From positions 1 through 64,000 of the forward strand of contig JACKQE010000015.1 of NCBI GenBank assembly GCA_024233005.1: a DNA stretch of 64,000 nucleotides, written 5' to 3'. A program made the position numbers and the translations under genes. Under the pieces are notes generated by a model that was not told the DNA's origin, did no database searches, and worked only from the letters and a program-made list of their open reading frames with translations. This document shows positions 43,836 to 53,600 of this stretch, piece by piece (within the stretch, counting starts at the first letter, position 1; every line of letters starts with the position of its first letter). The stretch is from Akkermansiaceae bacterium (GTDB lineage Bacteria; Verrucomicrobiota; Verrucomicrobiia; Verrucomicrobiales; DEV007).

Positions 43836-45164
43836 ATGAGAACCCTTCTCATTTTTGTCTTCGCGCTCGTCTGTTCCCACCCTGTCATCGCCGGATCCAA
43901 AAAAGCCCTGGTGATCGGAAACAGTGAGTATTTCGATCCCTCGCTTCCCCAGGATCAGCAGCCTTCCAACCTCAAAAATCCCGCCAATGACGCGGCGTTG
44001 ATGAACGAGACCTTCCGCAAGATTGGTTTTGACGTTTCCTTTCACACAAACCTGGATTCGCAGGGAATGAAAAAGGCCTTGGGAGACTTTCGCTCCATAC
44101 TCAATCCAGGCGATATCGCGGTCGTGTACTTCAGCGGTCATGGCTTTCAGATCAAAGGCGAAAATTACCTCATCCCGGTCCATTTTGCCGCCAAGTTTGA
44201 ATACCAGGCCACAGCGGAAGCGCTCTCCTTGTCCATGGTTGTGGACGCGTTGGAGGAAGCCGGGTTGAACTTGAAAATCATTTTCCTCGACTGCTGCCGG
44301 AACGATCCACGGTTCCGCAGTTTTTCCAAAGGCTCTGCCCGAGGGTTGGGCGAGGTCAAAAACACCGGGCACGAAAGTCTGGTCTGCTTTTCCACCAAGC
44401 ACGGTGAAGTCGCCGAAGACAATCCGGAGAGCTCAAATTCCAATTACACCGCCGCTCTGGGCGAAATCCTCCCGATGCCTGGACTGAAGGTGGAGGATGT
44501 GATGAAGCGGGTCGCCCAAAAAGTCATGCTCTTGAGCAATAATTCACAGCAGCCATTCACCTATGGAAACTTGTTTCGCGACTGGTATCTGGGGCCAGAA
44601 GGCACCGCTCCTCCGGCCCCGCCTTCCCCCAGCGCGGATCAGACGGCCTTGATCGCCCAGATGAAAAAACTTCAGGAAGAAATTGAGCGGATGAAACCTG
44701 TCGGATCTTCTCCTCCTGCCAGCAATCCAACTCCGAACCCCGCCCCAATTCCGGTGCCACCGGTCGACGACACCCGAGACAGCATTTTGAATTTCTTGAA
44801 AAGTTGGTGGGCGGGGCAATTTAGCAATGATACGTCCGACTGGGTCTCTGAATTCGCCCCCATGGTGGACTATTGCTATGGTGAAGGCAGCGGACGCTCC
44901 ACGCAGAGATTCATCATGAGCGATCGGCAGAAACTCATCAGCAAATGGCCGAACCGCGAATACGAAATCCTCAACGTGGCGGGAAACCCCAGTTACACGG
45001 TCACTCCAGATGGACGCAGCGCCACCCTGACTGTCCGCTACAAGTATTCCTATTCCGGCGGCTCCAAGCGTGCCAGCGGCGTCAGCCGAACGGTCCTTGG
45101 TCTGGAGCGAGTGGGAAGTCGGTGGCAAATTTATAGCTTCGACGAATCGGTCGAACGGAATTAA
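43836..45164 (+). CDS. Exported caspase-fold (peptidase C14) protein with NTF2-like C-terminal domain
   Basis: A 442-residue protein with a signal peptide (about 1-19, TLLIFVFALVCSHPVIAG). The caspase p20-like domain (about 20-245) has the catalytic dyad: His102 in YFSGHGF and Cys154 in LDCCRN. The dyad is intact and the strand KKALVIGNSEYF is typical. A short coiled, proline-rich linker (about 250-305) leads to a C-terminal domain of about 120 residues (DSILNFLKSWWAGQFS, then TLTVRYKYSY and SRWQIYSFDES) that looks like an NTF2/SnoaL-type fold. Secreted caspase-like proteins are common in bacteria but few have a known substrate. The internal ATG at 43836 is chosen for the signal peptide. Confidence 0.78.
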   Translation: MRTLLIFVFALVCSHPVIAGSKKALVIGNSEYFDPSLPQDQQPSNLKNPANDAALMNETFRKIGFDVSFHTNLDSQGMKKALGDFRSILNPGDIAVVYFSGHGFQIKGENYLIPVHFAAKFEYQATAEALSLSMVVDALEEAGLNLKIIFLDCCRNDPRFRSFSKGSARGLGEVKNTGHESLVCFSTKHGEVAEDNPESSNSNYTAALGEILPMPGLKVEDVMKRVAQKVMLLSNNSQQPFTYGNLFRDWYLGPEGTAPPAPPSPSADQTALIAQMKKLQEEIERMKPVGSSPPASNPTPNPAPIPVPPVDDTRDSILNFLKSWWAGQFSNDTSDWVSEFAPMVDYCYGEGSGRSTQRFIMSDRQKLISKWPNREYEILNVAGNPSYTVTPDGRSATLTVRYKYSYSGGSKRASGVSRTVLGLERVGSRWQIYSFDESVERN

Positions 45165-45192
45165 CGTTGGAAGCCATTTCCGCCACTCATTT

Positions 45193-46869
45193 ATGCATTT
45201 CCTTTCGTACCGTTTTCTGGCCACTCTGATTGCTCTGGGAGGCTTGGCTTCCTGCGGGGAAAAAGAATCAAGGAATGATGTGTCCCGACCGCTGGTGCAG
45301 ATCCCGCCAGCGGTACCGCCTTCGGACCATCTCCCAAATTCTGCCCCCAAGGAGGCCGAGGCGGCAGATCCCGGCCCCGATCGGCCTCCCGTCATCGCTT
45401 CGCAATCCCCACCGACTCCTACGGCGGAAGTTCCCACAACGGCAGCGCCCACCTCCCCGCCCACTCCCGGCACGGCGCCCCAAGTCACTCCCGGCACGGC
45501 GCCCCAAGTCACTCCCGGCACGGCGCCCCAAGTCACTCCCGGCACGACGGAGGGGTCGTTTTCCCCCCAGGAAATTCAGGCCGTGGTGAAGACGCCGGCC
45601 ATTGAGACACCCCAGACCTCGGCTGGGCCGACGGCAGATCCCGTGGACCTGAAAAAACATCCAGACGTCACCCAAGGGCTACCGAAGGCTGAGTTTGCGT
45701 CCTTGAACGAGCTCGTACTCCAGATCATCCAGAAAATGCCCCACGGCGGCGGTTACGCCGTCTCCAGCGACGCAGCCACCAAGCTGGTCTCCTCCACCTC
45801 GCTCAAATCGGATGCCCCCGTCATCCAAGTGACACCTGAAAAAGCTCAGCCTTCCTTTTGTTCCGGTGCCACCTACCTGGTATTTCTTGGCGTGGTTTCA
45901 GAACTGCAGACAAATTATCGGCTGCCCTTGCCGGAAGAAGCCAGCAAAGCCTTGTTGGTGAAACGCCAGGCTGATGGGGTTGGCGTCTGGGGAAGGTGGA
46001 ATGCCAATGGGCCCGGCACGGCCAAAGTGTTCCACGATTTGGGCATTGGGATCAATTTCACCGATTTTGCCAAAGCCAAGCCGGGAGATTTCATGAAAAT
46101 CTGGTGGAACGATGGTATTGGATCGACCGAGCGGGGGCACTCTGTGATTTATCTGGGAAGCTCCAAAGAGCAGGATGGCACGGAAGTGGTGAAGTTCTGG
46201 TCGTCCAATCTCGAAGTGGGTTTTTCCGAAAAAACCATTCCCAAATCCAAGATTGTCCGGGTGCTTTTCAGCCGGCTCGAGGACCCCTCACGGTTGGCTG
46301 AAGTGACGAAACTTCCCGCCAAGGATGATTATTTGGCGGACATGCTCAACCGCCCTAGCACTGAAAAGGAAATGTTTGAAGTTTGTGGTGTGGAGTCGCC
46401 GGCAGGGAGTTCACTGCTCCGTCCTGGAGAAACATCTAGCCAGTCTGCAGGCAATGGCAAAGTCCCCGCCAGCCCCGAAAAGCCTTTACCGGGCACAACC
46501 CCAACCCAGGGTAAAGGGGCTGCAAATCTCTCGCCACCACCTGCGGCACCAAACTTAAACGAGATCTTTGCAGGCACTCCTTATGCCGCGTTCAACTTTT
46601 TCAGCAAAACCAAAATATTGCATCAGGCGCAGGAGGTACTGCAATTGTCCAAGGATTACCCGGGGGTTCCCGACGGTTCCCCCGGCCCGATGACTGATGC
46701 GGCCATCAAGTCCTGGCAGAAACGTGGCCATTTGAAGGAAACAGGACTTTTGGACGCGGCAACCCTGAAATCGATGGACTTGGATGGATTGCCGGAGGAA
46801 ACGGCTCCTGTCCCTCCTGCTCCCGGGGCAGCAGCCATTAAGGACCCAGTGGCCAAGCCAAAGCCATGA
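45193..46869 (+). CDS. Lipoprotein with NlpC-like cysteine/histidine domain and peptidoglycan-binding domain
   Basis: A 558-residue lipoprotein with a lipobox ending at Cys21 (GGLASC). A long Pro/Thr/Ala-rich region (about 30-130) includes three copies of an eight-residue repeat encoded by 24-bp repeats. Residues about 195-350 resemble an amidase/CHAP-like papain fold (Cys223 in SFCSGATY, His316 in GHSVIYLG). The C terminus (about 475-540) resembles a peptidoglycan-binding domain 1 (LQLSKDYPG, GPMTDAAIKSWQKRG). It is the second of three exported proteins in a row; its stop overlaps the next start. Cell-wall hydrolysis is inferred from domain pairing, not shown. Confidence 0.7.
   Translation: MHFLSYRFLATLIALGGLASCGEKESRNDVSRPLVQIPPAVPPSDHLPNSAPKEAEAADPGPDRPPVIASQSPPTPTAEVPTTAAPTSPPTPGTAPQVTPGTAPQVTPGTAPQVTPGTTEGSFSPQEIQAVVKTPAIETPQTSAGPTADPVDLKKHPDVTQGLPKAEFASLNELVLQIIQKMPHGGGYAVSSDAATKLVSSTSLKSDAPVIQVTPEKAQPSFCSGATYLVFLGVVSELQTNYRLPLPEEASKALLVKRQADGVGVWGRWNANGPGTAKVFHDLGIGINFTDFAKAKPGDFMKIWWNDGIGSTERGHSVIYLGSSKEQDGTEVVKFWSSNLEVGFSEKTIPKSKIVRVLFSRLEDPSRLAEVTKLPAKDDYLADMLNRPSTEKEMFEVCGVESPAGSSLLRPGETSSQSAGNGKVPASPEKPLPGTTPTQGKGAANLSPPPAAPNLNEIFAGTPYAAFNFFSKTKILHQAQEVLQLSKDYPGVPDGSPGPMTDAAIKSWQKRGHLKETGLLDAATLKSMDLDGLPEETAPVPPAPGAAAIKDPVAKPKP
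45463..45546 (+). repeat. 24-bp tandem repeat, three full copies plus a half
   Basis: Copies start at 45463, 45487 and 45511 and are identical, with a 12-base partial copy from 45535. Each adds eight residues (PGTAPQVT) to the linker of the lipoprotein. Identity between copies suggests recent slippage, and the copy number may vary between strains. Confidence 0.9.
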
Positions 46870-49736
46870 GGGTTCGAAACCCGATGTGGCTTGTTCTGGG
46901 GGGAATGCTTTCCCTTGTCACTGGGCAAGCCTCTGATTGGCCCATGTGGCGGGCCGATCCAGGGCGGACTGGAGTCGTCGAGGCCACCGTGCCGGAGAAC
47001 TTGGAGGTTTTGTGGGAACGCGAACTGCCAGCTCCTGCGCCCGCCTACCATGATGTGCGCCTGCAATTCGACGGGGGGCCTGAACCCATCGTTTTTCACG
47101 GTCTGGTCATCGTGGCTTCTTCGCGGGAAGATTCGGTGACTGCTTTTGAGTCAGAAACCGGAAAGGAAGTCTGGACGTTCCTGACCGATGGGCCGGTGCG
47201 CTTTGCCCCGGTGGCGGCGGATGGCAGGATTATTTTCGGTTCTGACGATGGCTGTGTTTATGCCTTGAGTGCGGATGATGGCAGCCTCCAATGGAAACAC
47301 CGCGCGGTGCCATCGGATCGCTTGGTGCTTGGGAATCGCCGTTTCATCTCCGTTTGGCCGGTCAGGGGAGGCCCGGTGCTCAAAGATGGCAGAGTATATT
47401 TTGCGGCAGGCGTCTGGCCCATGGAAGGGATCTTCATCGGTTGCCTGGATGCCGCATCCGGCCAACAAATCTGGTGCAACGACCGTACCGGGTATCTTTA
47501 CGGCACACAGCCGCACCAGGCACAAGCGATGGGCGGTGTCGCTCCTCAAGGGTATCTCCTGATTGATGGGGAGGAACTGATGGTGCCCTGCAGCCAGGCT
47601 TACCCTGCCAAGTTTGATCTGCATTCGGGGGAATTGCGTGAATTTGAGCTGCCTTCGGCGGGGCGATTGCCCGGTGGATGGTTTGCCTCAACGCCTGGGG
47701 AGCAGGAAGCCGAAAAACTGAAACGCCGGGGCCTTCTTTTTGACAGCGCGGTCAATGCCAAACCCCACGAAGACAAACCACGTGCCGAAGGCATGCCCGG
47801 CATCCGGGAGACCGTCCGGGCAGGTTCCCGCGAGATTTCCTTTGCCGGCCCTTGGCCTGCGGGGGTGGTGGGGACGGTTTACTCAGTGGCGGTCGGAAAC
47901 CAACTACTCTTTGTCACCACCCAAGAAGGCCGACTGTATGCCCTTGGACAGAAGCCCGAAGGGAAGCCATCCCAAAAGTGGCAGCGTCTCCCCGAGGTTC
48001 GCAAGGACACCAGTCCGGTGGCAGTGGATTACATTGCCGCCGCCGGGGGGGCAGACCTGAGGGGCTTTGGCATCATTGTGGGAGGAGACGCGGCGTTCTT
48101 GTCCTCTCTGGTGCAGAAAACCAAATTGAGCCTGGTGGCCCTTGTCGCGCCCTCAGAAGTGGATTCTCTCCGTCAATCCTTGCTAGGGCAGGGGATCTAT
48201 GGTGAGCGCATCTCGGTCCGGGCGGATCACCCCGAGGCTCAAGGCTTTCCTCCTTATGTGGCCAGCCTGATCGCCGTTGCTCCCGGCCAGCCCAGTCCGG
48301 GGCCTAGCCGGTTGACTCGGCTTTTTCAAAGTCTGCGTCCTTTTGGCGGCCGACTGGTGGGCCCCGCCGCCATGATTGATGCGGCGGAAGCGGCGAACCT
48401 GCCGCGGGGAAATGTGACGCAACATTCTACCGGGCTCATGATCGTGACACGCGAAGGCGGGCTGGAAGGCAGCACGAATTATGCGGGCGATTGGTCGGCA
48501 AGTCCTGACGCCCTGGTCAAAGCCCCCTTTGGCGTGCTGTGGTTCGACGACACTCTCGGCCATTTCAAACGATCTCCCCAGCCCAAATTCATCGATGGGG
48601 TCATGATCTCTTCCCCCAAAGATTGGACCGATGCTTCCACCAGAAAAGGGGCGGTGGACTACCGGCTCCTTCCCACGGTTTTTTCCGATACCTACACCGG
48701 CCGGGTTTTGGATCCGGATGAGGCCTTGGTGCTGCGTCAGTCCTTTTCCCAAACCGATCTGCAAACCATCCAGCCCAGCCAATACCGTCCGCCCACCCAG
48801 AAGGATGATTGGAAGCCTGAACAGCCCCGGCCGGGCCAGCGGATCAATCCCATGACCGGAGTCAGCGAACCCCGGGTATTCCCGAAAAGCTACGGCTGCG
48901 ATGGGGGATTTGATTACGGGAGCCTGTTCACCATGCGCTCCGGCACGGCGGCCTTCTACGACAAGACCGTGGAAAGCGGCACCATTCATATCAGTGGGCC
49001 CCGTTCAGGGTGCACCAACAGCATTGTCCCCGCCAATGGACTGCTCAACCTTCCCTACTTCTACGAGGGCTGCACCTGTAGCTATCCGCTGCCGATGGGC
49101 CTGTCGCTTTATTCTTTGCCGGCAAACCACGAACAGTGGGCGACTTGGGGGGAGGTTAAGGCAGTGGATCTGACTGGAAAAATCAAACGGATCGGCATCA
49201 ATCTGGGAGCCCCTGGAGACCGGATGACGAATGGCGGGACACTGTGGCTCGATACGCCTTCTGTGGGAGGCCCGTCACCGGCTGTTGAGGTCGAAATGCA
49301 TCCTCCGGAAGCCAAACCTTATTACCGGCATGCCGTCTGGATCCGAGGCGGACAGGGGTGGCCTTGGGTCGCTGCTTCAGGAATCACAGGATTGGAGCGG
49401 TTGGTGATTCATGGGATCAAGCCTGGCAGCTATCTGGTGCGGTTGGTTTTTGCGGAACCTGAAGATGGAGCCAAAGTTGGGTCCCGATCCTTTGATGTGT
49501 CCGTCCAAGGGACTGCCCTTGAGAAGGGGCTTGACCTTGTCGATCGGACCGGATCGGCCATGCAGGTCCTGACAGAATCCTTTCCGGGGATCAAGGTGGC
49601 AGAAGATGGCCTTCTGGCCATCGGACTGAAAGCCCAACACGGTCAAACCGTGCTCAGCGGTGTGGAAATCCTGTCGTCTGAAATCTCGCCGGAAGCCTTA
49701 CCAGATCCTGCGACGGTGCCCGGGCGTTTGCCTTGA
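46866..49736 (+). CDS. Exported PQQ-like beta-propeller protein with malectin-like C terminus
   Basis: A 956-residue secreted protein with a signal peptide (about 1-22). The N-terminal half is a PQQ/BamB-type propeller (WPMWRADPGRTG at the first blade; ETGKEVWTF, DDGSLQWKH, ASGQQIWC; YSVAVGNQLLFVTTQEG). A central segment (about 390-500; LVALVAPSEVDSLRQSLL, GIYGERISV) looks like the Rossmann/methyltransferase-like insert often found in planctomycete propeller proteins. Residues about 840-940 resemble a malectin domain (IKPGSYLVRLVFAEP; SRSFDVSVQG), which binds glycans. Its ATG overlaps the lipoprotein stop as ATGA, so translation is coupled. Function unknown; surface glycan binding is inferred. 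Confidence 0.78.
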   Translation: MRVRNPMWLVLGGMLSLVTGQASDWPMWRADPGRTGVVEATVPENLEVLWERELPAPAPAYHDVRLQFDGGPEPIVFHGLVIVASSREDSVTAFESETGKEVWTFLTDGPVRFAPVAADGRIIFGSDDGCVYALSADDGSLQWKHRAVPSDRLVLGNRRFISVWPVRGGPVLKDGRVYFAAGVWPMEGIFIGCLDAASGQQIWCNDRTGYLYGTQPHQAQAMGGVAPQGYLLIDGEELMVPCSQAYPAKFDLHSGELREFELPSAGRLPGGWFASTPGEQEAEKLKRRGLLFDSAVNAKPHEDKPRAEGMPGIRETVRAGSREISFAGPWPAGVVGTVYSVAVGNQLLFVTTQEGRLYALGQKPEGKPSQKWQRLPEVRKDTSPVAVDYIAAAGGADLRGFGIIVGGDAAFLSSLVQKTKLSLVALVAPSEVDSLRQSLLGQGIYGERISVRADHPEAQGFPPYVASLIAVAPGQPSPGPSRLTRLFQSLRPFGGRLVGPAAMIDAAEAANLPRGNVTQHSTGLMIVTREGGLEGSTNYAGDWSASPDALVKAPFGVLWFDDTLGHFKRSPQPKFIDGVMISSPKDWTDASTRKGAVDYRLLPTVFSDTYTGRVLDPDEALVLRQSFSQTDLQTIQPSQYRPPTQKDDWKPEQPRPGQRINPMTGVSEPRVFPKSYGCDGGFDYGSLFTMRSGTAAFYDKTVESGTIHISGPRSGCTNSIVPANGLLNLPYFYEGCTCSYPLPMGLSLYSLPANHEQWATWGEVKAVDLTGKIKRIGINLGAPGDRMTNGGTLWLDTPSVGGPSPAVEVEMHPPEAKPYYRHAVWIRGGQGWPWVAASGITGLERLVIHGIKPGSYLVRLVFAEPEDGAKVGSRSFDVSVQGTALEKGLDLVDRTGSAMQVLTESFPGIKVAEDGLLAIGLKAQHGQTVLSGVEILSSEISPEALPDPATVPGRLP

Positions 49737-49742
49737 GTCGAA

Positions 49743-50618
49743 TTACCAACCGGTTGCCAACAAAGGCTCCGGTCTCCCTTGAACGCCGGGAGCGCAGGCG
49801 AAAAGCCGTCCGCTCAGGGGATGTTTCGCCAAGTCCAGCCATCCGAAATCCTGGGAACCTTGGGCGGTCGTGATATAGAGGGTGGTCAAATCGGGCCCTC
49901 CAAAGGCACAGCTCGTCACCAAAGGCGCGGGAACATCTATCCGTTGCAGGACTTCACCCGTGGCAGGATCATAGCAAACCACACAGCCGCCGTCCCAATG
50001 GGCCACCCAGAGCTTTCCCTGCCCATCCATGGTCATACCGTCCGGCCATCCCCAGCCTTCCGGAATGTTCACCACGTTTCTCCGGTGGCACAACTTGCCA
50101 TCAATGATGTCAAAAGCTTGAACTTTGCGCAGGGGACTGTCGATAAAATACAAAATCGTGCCATCTGCCGACCACGCCAACCCATTGGAAATGGAGACCT
50201 GGTCGAGCATTTCTGCGCGCTCGGAAGGTCGTCTCCACCGGTATAGCGTTCCCGCCCCGGTTTTGCCGCCACGATCCATGGTGCCTACCCACAAGGAGCC
50301 GTCCGGAGCGACTTTGCCATCGTTGAAGCGAAGATCCGAGCCGTCGGGAAAGCCGGCCAATGGTCTCAGATTGCCGGTCTCGGTGTGGTAGGAGACCACT
50401 CCGGAGTCCAGGGCCAAGACCACTGTCCCGGGAGCAGGACCAAGAACGGCGGTTCCCGGCATTCCGGGGAGCTCTTTGCGATGCCCGACGCCATCCTCAT
50501 CCATCCAATTCAGGACTTGGCCGACAATGTCGATCCAATACAACCTTCGCGTGCGAGGATCCCACAGGGGACCTTCGCCCAGTTTGGAGGAGAGACTGGA
50601 AACAGGGGCTGGTTTCAC
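49743..50618 (-). CDS. SMP-30/gluconolactonase-family lactonase
   Basis: A 291-residue six-bladed propeller of the SMP-30/gluconolaconase family. Metal-site motifs are visible: GEGPLWDPRTRRLYWIDI at the start, FNDGKVAPDGSLWVGTMD, SNGLAWSADG and WPDGMTMDGQGKLWVAHWDGG. The family hydrolyses sugar lactones with a divalent cation. No signal peptide is seen, so it should be cytoplasmic. It lies three bases downstream of secA on the minus strand and converges with the propeller gene at 49736. Confidence 0.9.
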   Translation of the reverse strand: MKPAPVSSLSSKLGEGPLWDPRTRRLYWIDIVGQVLNWMDEDGVGHRKELPGMPGTAVLGPAPGTVVLALDSGVVSYHTETGNLRPLAGFPDGSDLRFNDGKVAPDGSLWVGTMDRGGKTGAGTLYRWRRPSERAEMLDQVSISNGLAWSADGTILYFIDSPLRKVQAFDIIDGKLCHRRNVVNIPEGWGWPDGMTMDGQGKLWVAHWDGGCVVCYDPATGEVLQRIDVPAPLVTSCAFGGPDLTTLYITTAQGSQDFGWLDLAKHPLSGRLFACAPGVQGRPEPLLATGW

Positions 50619-50621
50619 GAC

Positions 50622-53600
50622 TCAAACGAGCCCTTTGCCATGGCAGGACTTGTATTTTTTGCCGCTTCCGCATGGGCACGGGTCGTTTCTGCCCACTTTG
50701 GGCATTTCCCTGCGGATCGGGAGATTCAGCTGCGGGCCTTCGGGGCTGGACGACACGGCCATTCCGGCAGGCACCGCCCGACGTTGAGCCGCCGCTTCAT
50801 CGTCAAACCCGTCATCATTCAAATCCGGCCGGGACAACCGTTGGGGAAGGTTTTTGAGGAAACTGGCGTACTGGTCGGGGCGAGTAGTGGTGCGGAACAA
50901 TGAGGACAAAACGGAAGCTTTGATGCTGTCCATCAGTCCAATGAAAATTTGGTAGGCTTCCGTTTTGTATTCCACGAGGGGATCTTTTTGGGCGTAGGCA
51001 CGCATTCCAATGGCCTCGCGGAGGCCGTCCATTTCGTAGAGATGTTCCTGCCAAAGGCGGTCGACGGCACTCAGGATGATGAATCTCTCCAAGCTGTCGA
51101 GGACATCCGGATCCTCGTGGGAGGCTTTCATTTCGTAGGCCTGTTTGATCCGTTCGAGCAGGAATTCCGTGTTCCCGGGGATATCCCTGGTCTCAAACTG
51201 CGCCATGGATGGGGTCAATCCGATCGGGAAGGTGGTGTTGACCCAAATCAGCAATCCTTCGTAGTCGGGCTCTCCTTCCTCCGGATCGAGGAAGGTGGCG
51301 ATTTTTGGAGGCACCGTTTCATGGATGATCTCCTTGATCAGGGCATGAGGATCTTCGGTGTCCAGAACTTCGTTGCGGTATCCATACACCACCCCGCGCT
51401 GCTGGTTCATCACATCATCATATTCCAAAACCCGTTTCCGGGAGAGGTAGTTGCGCTGTTCGACCCGCTTCTGGGCATTCTCAACACTTTTGTTGAGCCA
51501 GGGATGTTCGAGTTCCTGACCTTCCTCGATGCCAAATCGATCCATCATTTTGGTCATCCGTTCGGATGCCCCGAACTTGACCATCAATTCGTCTTCGAAG
51601 CTGACGTAGAAAACGGATTCACCGGGATCGCCTTGTCGGGCGCAACGACCGCGCAGCTGACGGTCGATGCGCCGGGAGGAGTGACGCTCCGTGCCCATGA
51701 CCATGAGGCCGCCGAGTTCGGAAACCCCTTCCCCCAGTTTGATGTCGGTACCACGACCCGCCATGTTGGTGGCTACGGTCACGGCTCCCCGATGACCGGC
51801 GCGGGCCACAATGTCGGCTTCGAGGGAGTGGAATTTGGCGTTCAGAACGCTGTGGGGGATCTTCTCCCTTTTTAACATTCGGGAGATGGTCTCGGAACTT
51901 TCGACACTGGCCGTGCCCAGAAGGATGGGCTGGCCGGTGGCATGCACTTCCTGGATCCGATCGATCACCGCCTTGAGTTTCTCACGGCGGGTTTTGTAAA
52001 TTTTGTCGTTGTGATCCTTTCTCGCCACCACCCGGTTGGTCGGGATCGTGAGCACATCCAGCTTGTAAATGTCATGGAATTCGGCCGCCTCGGTTTCGGC
52101 CGTTCCGGTCATGCCTCCCAGTTTTTCATAAAGGCGGAAGTAGTTCTGAATGGTGATGGTGGCATACGTCTGGGTTTCCCCTTCAATGGTGACGCCTTCC
52201 TTGGCTTCCACGGCCTGGTGGAGGCCGTCGCTCCATCGGCGCCCGGGCATTTTTCGGCCCGTGTTTTCGTCCACGATCATGACTCGGTTGTCTTCAACCA
52301 CATAGTGGACATCCTTTTCGTAGAGACAATAGGCGCGGAGCAATTGCGAGATATTGTGGATCCGCTCGGCCTGGTGATCCATTTTTTCACGGATCTGTCC
52401 CTTGAGGGTGACTTTATCCAGTTCCGGCATGTCAGGGTTGCCGTCGATTTCCGAGAAAGCAGAAGCAATATCAGGCAGGACGAAGGAGTCCGGATCATCC
52501 GGGCTCAAGTAGTGACGTCCCTGCTCGGTGAGGTCCGCTTCATGTTGTCGCTCATCCAAGGTGAAGAAGAGTTCCTCCTTCAGGGCGAAAAGGGCGGTTT
52601 TTTGGGGATCCTTGTAGTATTCCAATTCCGTCTGATCGACGAGTCGCCGCAGATCGGGTTCTTCCATGGCCCGCATCAAAGCACGGTTGCGCGGTTGTCC
52701 AAGACGCACTTTGAGCAGATTGATGCCAGCTTCGCTGCGCTTGTCTTCTTCGAGAAGTTTCCGTGCATCGGATACCAATTGGTTGCAGAGCGCGGTCTGC
52801 TTCCTGACCAGCTGTTCAATTCCACCTTTGTATTTGTCATACTGGTGGGTATCCCGCGCCGCCACCGGCCCACTGATGATCAGGGGAGTTCTGGCTTCAT
52901 CGATCAGAATGGAGTCGACTTCATCAATCAGGGCAAAATAATGCCCCCGCTGCACCTGTTCAGTCTTGTTCTGCGCGAGGCCATTGTCCCGGAGGTAGTC
53001 AAAACCGAACTCACTCGAAGTCCCGTAAGTGATGTCGCGCAAATACTGCTCGCGTCTTTCCGGCCCCCGCAGGTCGTTTTGAATACAGCCGACGGTCAGA
53101 CCGAGATAGCCGAAGAGGTGTCCCATCCATTCGGCATCACGCTTGGCCAGGTAATCGTTGACCGTGACGACATGGACTCCCAAGCCGGTCAACGCATTCA
53201 GAAAAACAGGCAGGGTGGCCACGAGGGTTTTGCCTTCTCCGGTCGCCATTTCAGCGATTTTGCCCTGATGGAGGGCGATGCCACCGATCAACTGGACATC
53301 GAAATGCACCATTTGCCAGGTCATTTCATGGTCGTTGACGATCCATTTGGTACCTTCCAGCCTCCGGGCGGCATTTTTCACCACGGCGTAGGCCTCCGGC
53401 AGAATGTCGAGCAGATACTTTTTTCGGATCGCGGGAAAGGCATCGCGGATTTCGTTGAAAAGTCTCTGGCCCTGGAGAACACCGGAAACAGAAGCTGCGC
53501 GATCCCCTTGGGCTGCCTGGGATGGTGATGGAAACCCTGTCAATTCGGAGAACTCGCTCTTCAAAGAATCGAAGCGTTGCGCCCATGCCAGAAATATTCC

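Noticed and set aside
44544..45545. 333-residue minus-strand frame with a repeated N terminus over the caspase and lipoprotein genes
   Set aside because: The repeats come from the 24-bp DNA repeat read in reverse; both plus-strand genes are well supported.
45463..45546. Possible CRISPR array
   Set aside because: The copies are directly adjacent with no spacers and lie in frame within a coding linker.
46866..46890. GGTTCGAAAC resembling a tRNA T-loop
   Set aside because: No cloverleaf can be formed around it, and it lies at the start of a well-supported coding frame.
51942..53528. 528-residue open frame antisense to secA
   Set aside because: It lies wholly within the clear SecA gene on the opposite strand and has no recognisable domain.
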